Source: Calothrix sp. MO_167.B12
Lineage (GTDB): Bacteria; Cyanobacteriota; Cyanobacteriia; Cyanobacteriales; Nostocaceae
Assembly (NCBI GenBank): GCA_030066045.1
Contig: JASJCJ010000004.1
Location: forward strand, 1 to 64,000
Reading direction: 5' to 3'
DNA: 64,000 nucleotides
Part shown: piece after piece, positions 62,731 to 64,000 of the stretch
How the letters are laid out: each line of letters starts with the position of its first letter
How positions within the stretch are numbered: the stretch's first letter is position 1
Notes under the pieces: generated by a model
What the model saw: the letters and a program-made list of their open reading frames with translations, nothing else
Database searches by the model: none
Told to the model about the DNA's origin: nothing
Program-made: the position numbers and the translations under genes

Positions 62731-64000
62731 ATGAAAAATCCTTTATATCCTCTTTCAAGTCCCGAACGGAATGGTAACTCCACATTCCCCATACTAGAAA
62801 CACAACCGTTTCCGTGGTCGGAGAGCCAAAATGATGATTGGAGTTTGCGGGATTTTCTCGATTTAGCTAGGCGAAGGATGTTAGTAATCGCAGGGGTTGC
62901 TAGTGTCGCGATGGCTGTGGTTTCTGGAGTCACTCTCAGTCAAACAGCGGAGTATGAAGGGAACTTCCGATTATTGGTAGAGCCTGTAAGTAATGAGGAT
63001 AATGGTTTACCAAATTTGAAGGTGGGTGGAAATGCTAATCTGACAGGGAAACAAGGCCTGGACTACGAATCTCAAATTCAGGTTCTCAAAAGTCCTGAGA
63101 TTATGAAGGACATTGTTAAACAGTTACAGGTCAGTTATCCAGGGATTAATTATGGTAATCTGCAGAATGATTTGACCATTAGTCGTTTGGGAAATACGAA
63201 GTTAATAGAAATCCGCTATCGTAACCAAGATCCAGCAAAAATAAAGGTTGTATTACAGCAGATAGCTGATTCATACCTCAATTACAGTCTGGAAAAACGC
63301 CAAACTAAGTTACGTCAAGGTTTACAATTTGTAGACAAACAACTACCCACCATTAAGGATAGATTTGAGCGTCTGCAAAAAGAATTAGAAATATTTCGCC
63401 GCAAAAATAATTTTATAAATCCAGATAGCCAGGGAAACCAGATTAACGAACAACTTCGACTCTTGTCCCAGCAAAGATTAGCTGTAAATCAAGAACTAGC
63501 AAAAGCTAGGGCAAATTTCCAAGGCTTGCAAGGCGAAGAGGGAGCTTTAGCGATACTCAACAGTGCCCCAGTATATCAGGATTTGGTACTCAAGGTTAGG
63601 GAGCTAGAAACTAAAATAGCGGGAGAATCTACCCGTTTCCTGGAAGATAGTCCATCTATGCGAAGCTTGAAAGAAAAAAGAGCCAAGCTTCTGCCTATTT
63701 TACGCCAAGAAGCAAGCCGAGTTGTGGGACTAAAGCTAGCCGAAGCAGCTAGTGAAATTCGGACTTTGCAGGAACGCAGTCAAACTCTGGCGCAAACGGA
63801 AAAACAACTACAAATACAATTCCAGAGGCTGCCAATATTAGCACGGAGATATACTCAATTGCAGCAGCAATTAAAAGTTGCCCAAGAAAGTCTGCAAAAG
63901 TTTGTCACTACCCGTGAAAACCTGCAAATAGAAGCAGCACAAACAGAACTTCCTTGGCAATTAGTACAAGCACCATCTGAGCCTCAAAATCCTGTATCTC
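62731..64000 (+). CDS. Wzc/BY-kinase-like polysaccharide copolymerase (partial, runs off the window)
   Basis: The frame from ATG 62731 stays open for 423 codons to the end of the window. The N-terminus is cytosolic (WSLRDFLDLARRRM), followed by a first membrane helix (MLVIAGVASVAMAVVSGVTL) and the Wzz-type chain-length domain (FRLLVEPVSNEDNG; YESQIQVLKSPEIMKDIVKQ). A long coiled coil (LQFVDKQLPTIKDRFERLQK; LRQEASRVVGLKLAEAASEI) comes next. The second helix and any tyrosine-kinase domain would lie beyond 64000. The gene is divergent from the glycosyltransferase at 60169 and probably controls chain length or secretion of the glycan. Confidence 0.9.
   Translation, partial: MKNPLYPLSSPERNGNSTFPILETQPFPWSESQNDDWSLRDFLDLARRRMLVIAGVASVAMAVVSGVTLSQTAEYEGNFRLLVEPVSNEDNGLPNLKVGGNANLTGKQGLDYESQIQVLKSPEIMKDIVKQLQVSYPGINYGNLQNDLTISRLGNTKLIEIRYRNQDPAKIKVVLQQIADSYLNYSLEKRQTKLRQGLQFVDKQLPTIKDRFERLQKELEIFRRKNNFINPDSQGNQINEQLRLLSQQRLAVNQELAKARANFQGLQGEEGALAILNSAPVYQDLVLKVRELETKIAGESTRFLEDSPSMRSLKEKRAKLLPILRQEASRVVGLKLAEAASEIRTLQERSQTLAQTEKQLQIQFQRLPILARRYTQLQQQLKVAQESLQKFVTTRENLQIEAAQTELPWQLVQAPSEPQNPVS

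Overview
The window looks like the chromosome of a filamentous, probably heterocyst-forming (Nostocales-type) cyanobacterium. This rests on frequent HIP1 octamers (GCGATCGC), many heptameric short tandem repeat arrays (STRR type) in almost every intergenic gap, and cyanobacterial gene families (cyanobacteriochrome histidine kinase, DUF3598, pentapeptide-repeat proteins, Uma2 and four-helix-bundle genes). No rRNA, tRNA or CRISPR array was recognised.

Region 1 (1-12.7 kb) is mostly housekeeping: a SPOR-like secreted protein, mnmA, sat, an RseP-type site-2 protease overlapping nth, rpsN, aat, a DUF3598 gene, an FtsX-like permease and a pentapeptide-repeat gene. A TnpB-only IS200/IS605-family element (7946-9276) sits in the first codons of a nuclease-like gene. 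Removing it joins ATGAA to TCGATTT and rebuilds a clean start.

Region 2 (12.9-28.2 kb) is mixed. It holds a DXCF-type cyanobacteriochrome kinase, a pentapeptide/membrane hybrid flanked by composite direct repeats, and a 902-aa TPR + FGE/C-type-lectin protein whose C-terminus looks like a diversity-generating-retroelement target. It then holds def with a small membrane protein, the tldD/tldE pair with a four-helix-bundle gene between them, a NodU/CmcH carbamoyltransferase and a Uma2 gene.

Region 3 (28.3-61.5 kb) is a large surface-polysaccharide locus, almost entirely on the minus strand and tightly packed with many 1-8 bp overlaps. It has about thirteen glycosyltransferases, three FkbM and several other methyltransferases (one broken by a 111-bp MITE-like insertion), an asparagine synthase, a Wzy-like polymerase, a DegT aminotransferase with a cupin partner, a sulfotransferase and a Wzm/Wzt ABC exporter. 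The exporter halves are separated by an island of two Uma2 genes, an orphan gene and a PIN-domain pseudogene. The inferred product is a glycan decorated by methyl, amino, sulfo and possibly carbamoyl groups.

Region 4 (61.5-64 kb) is a 1.25-kb AT-rich gap followed by the start of a Wzc-type polysaccharide copolymerase that runs off the end of the window.
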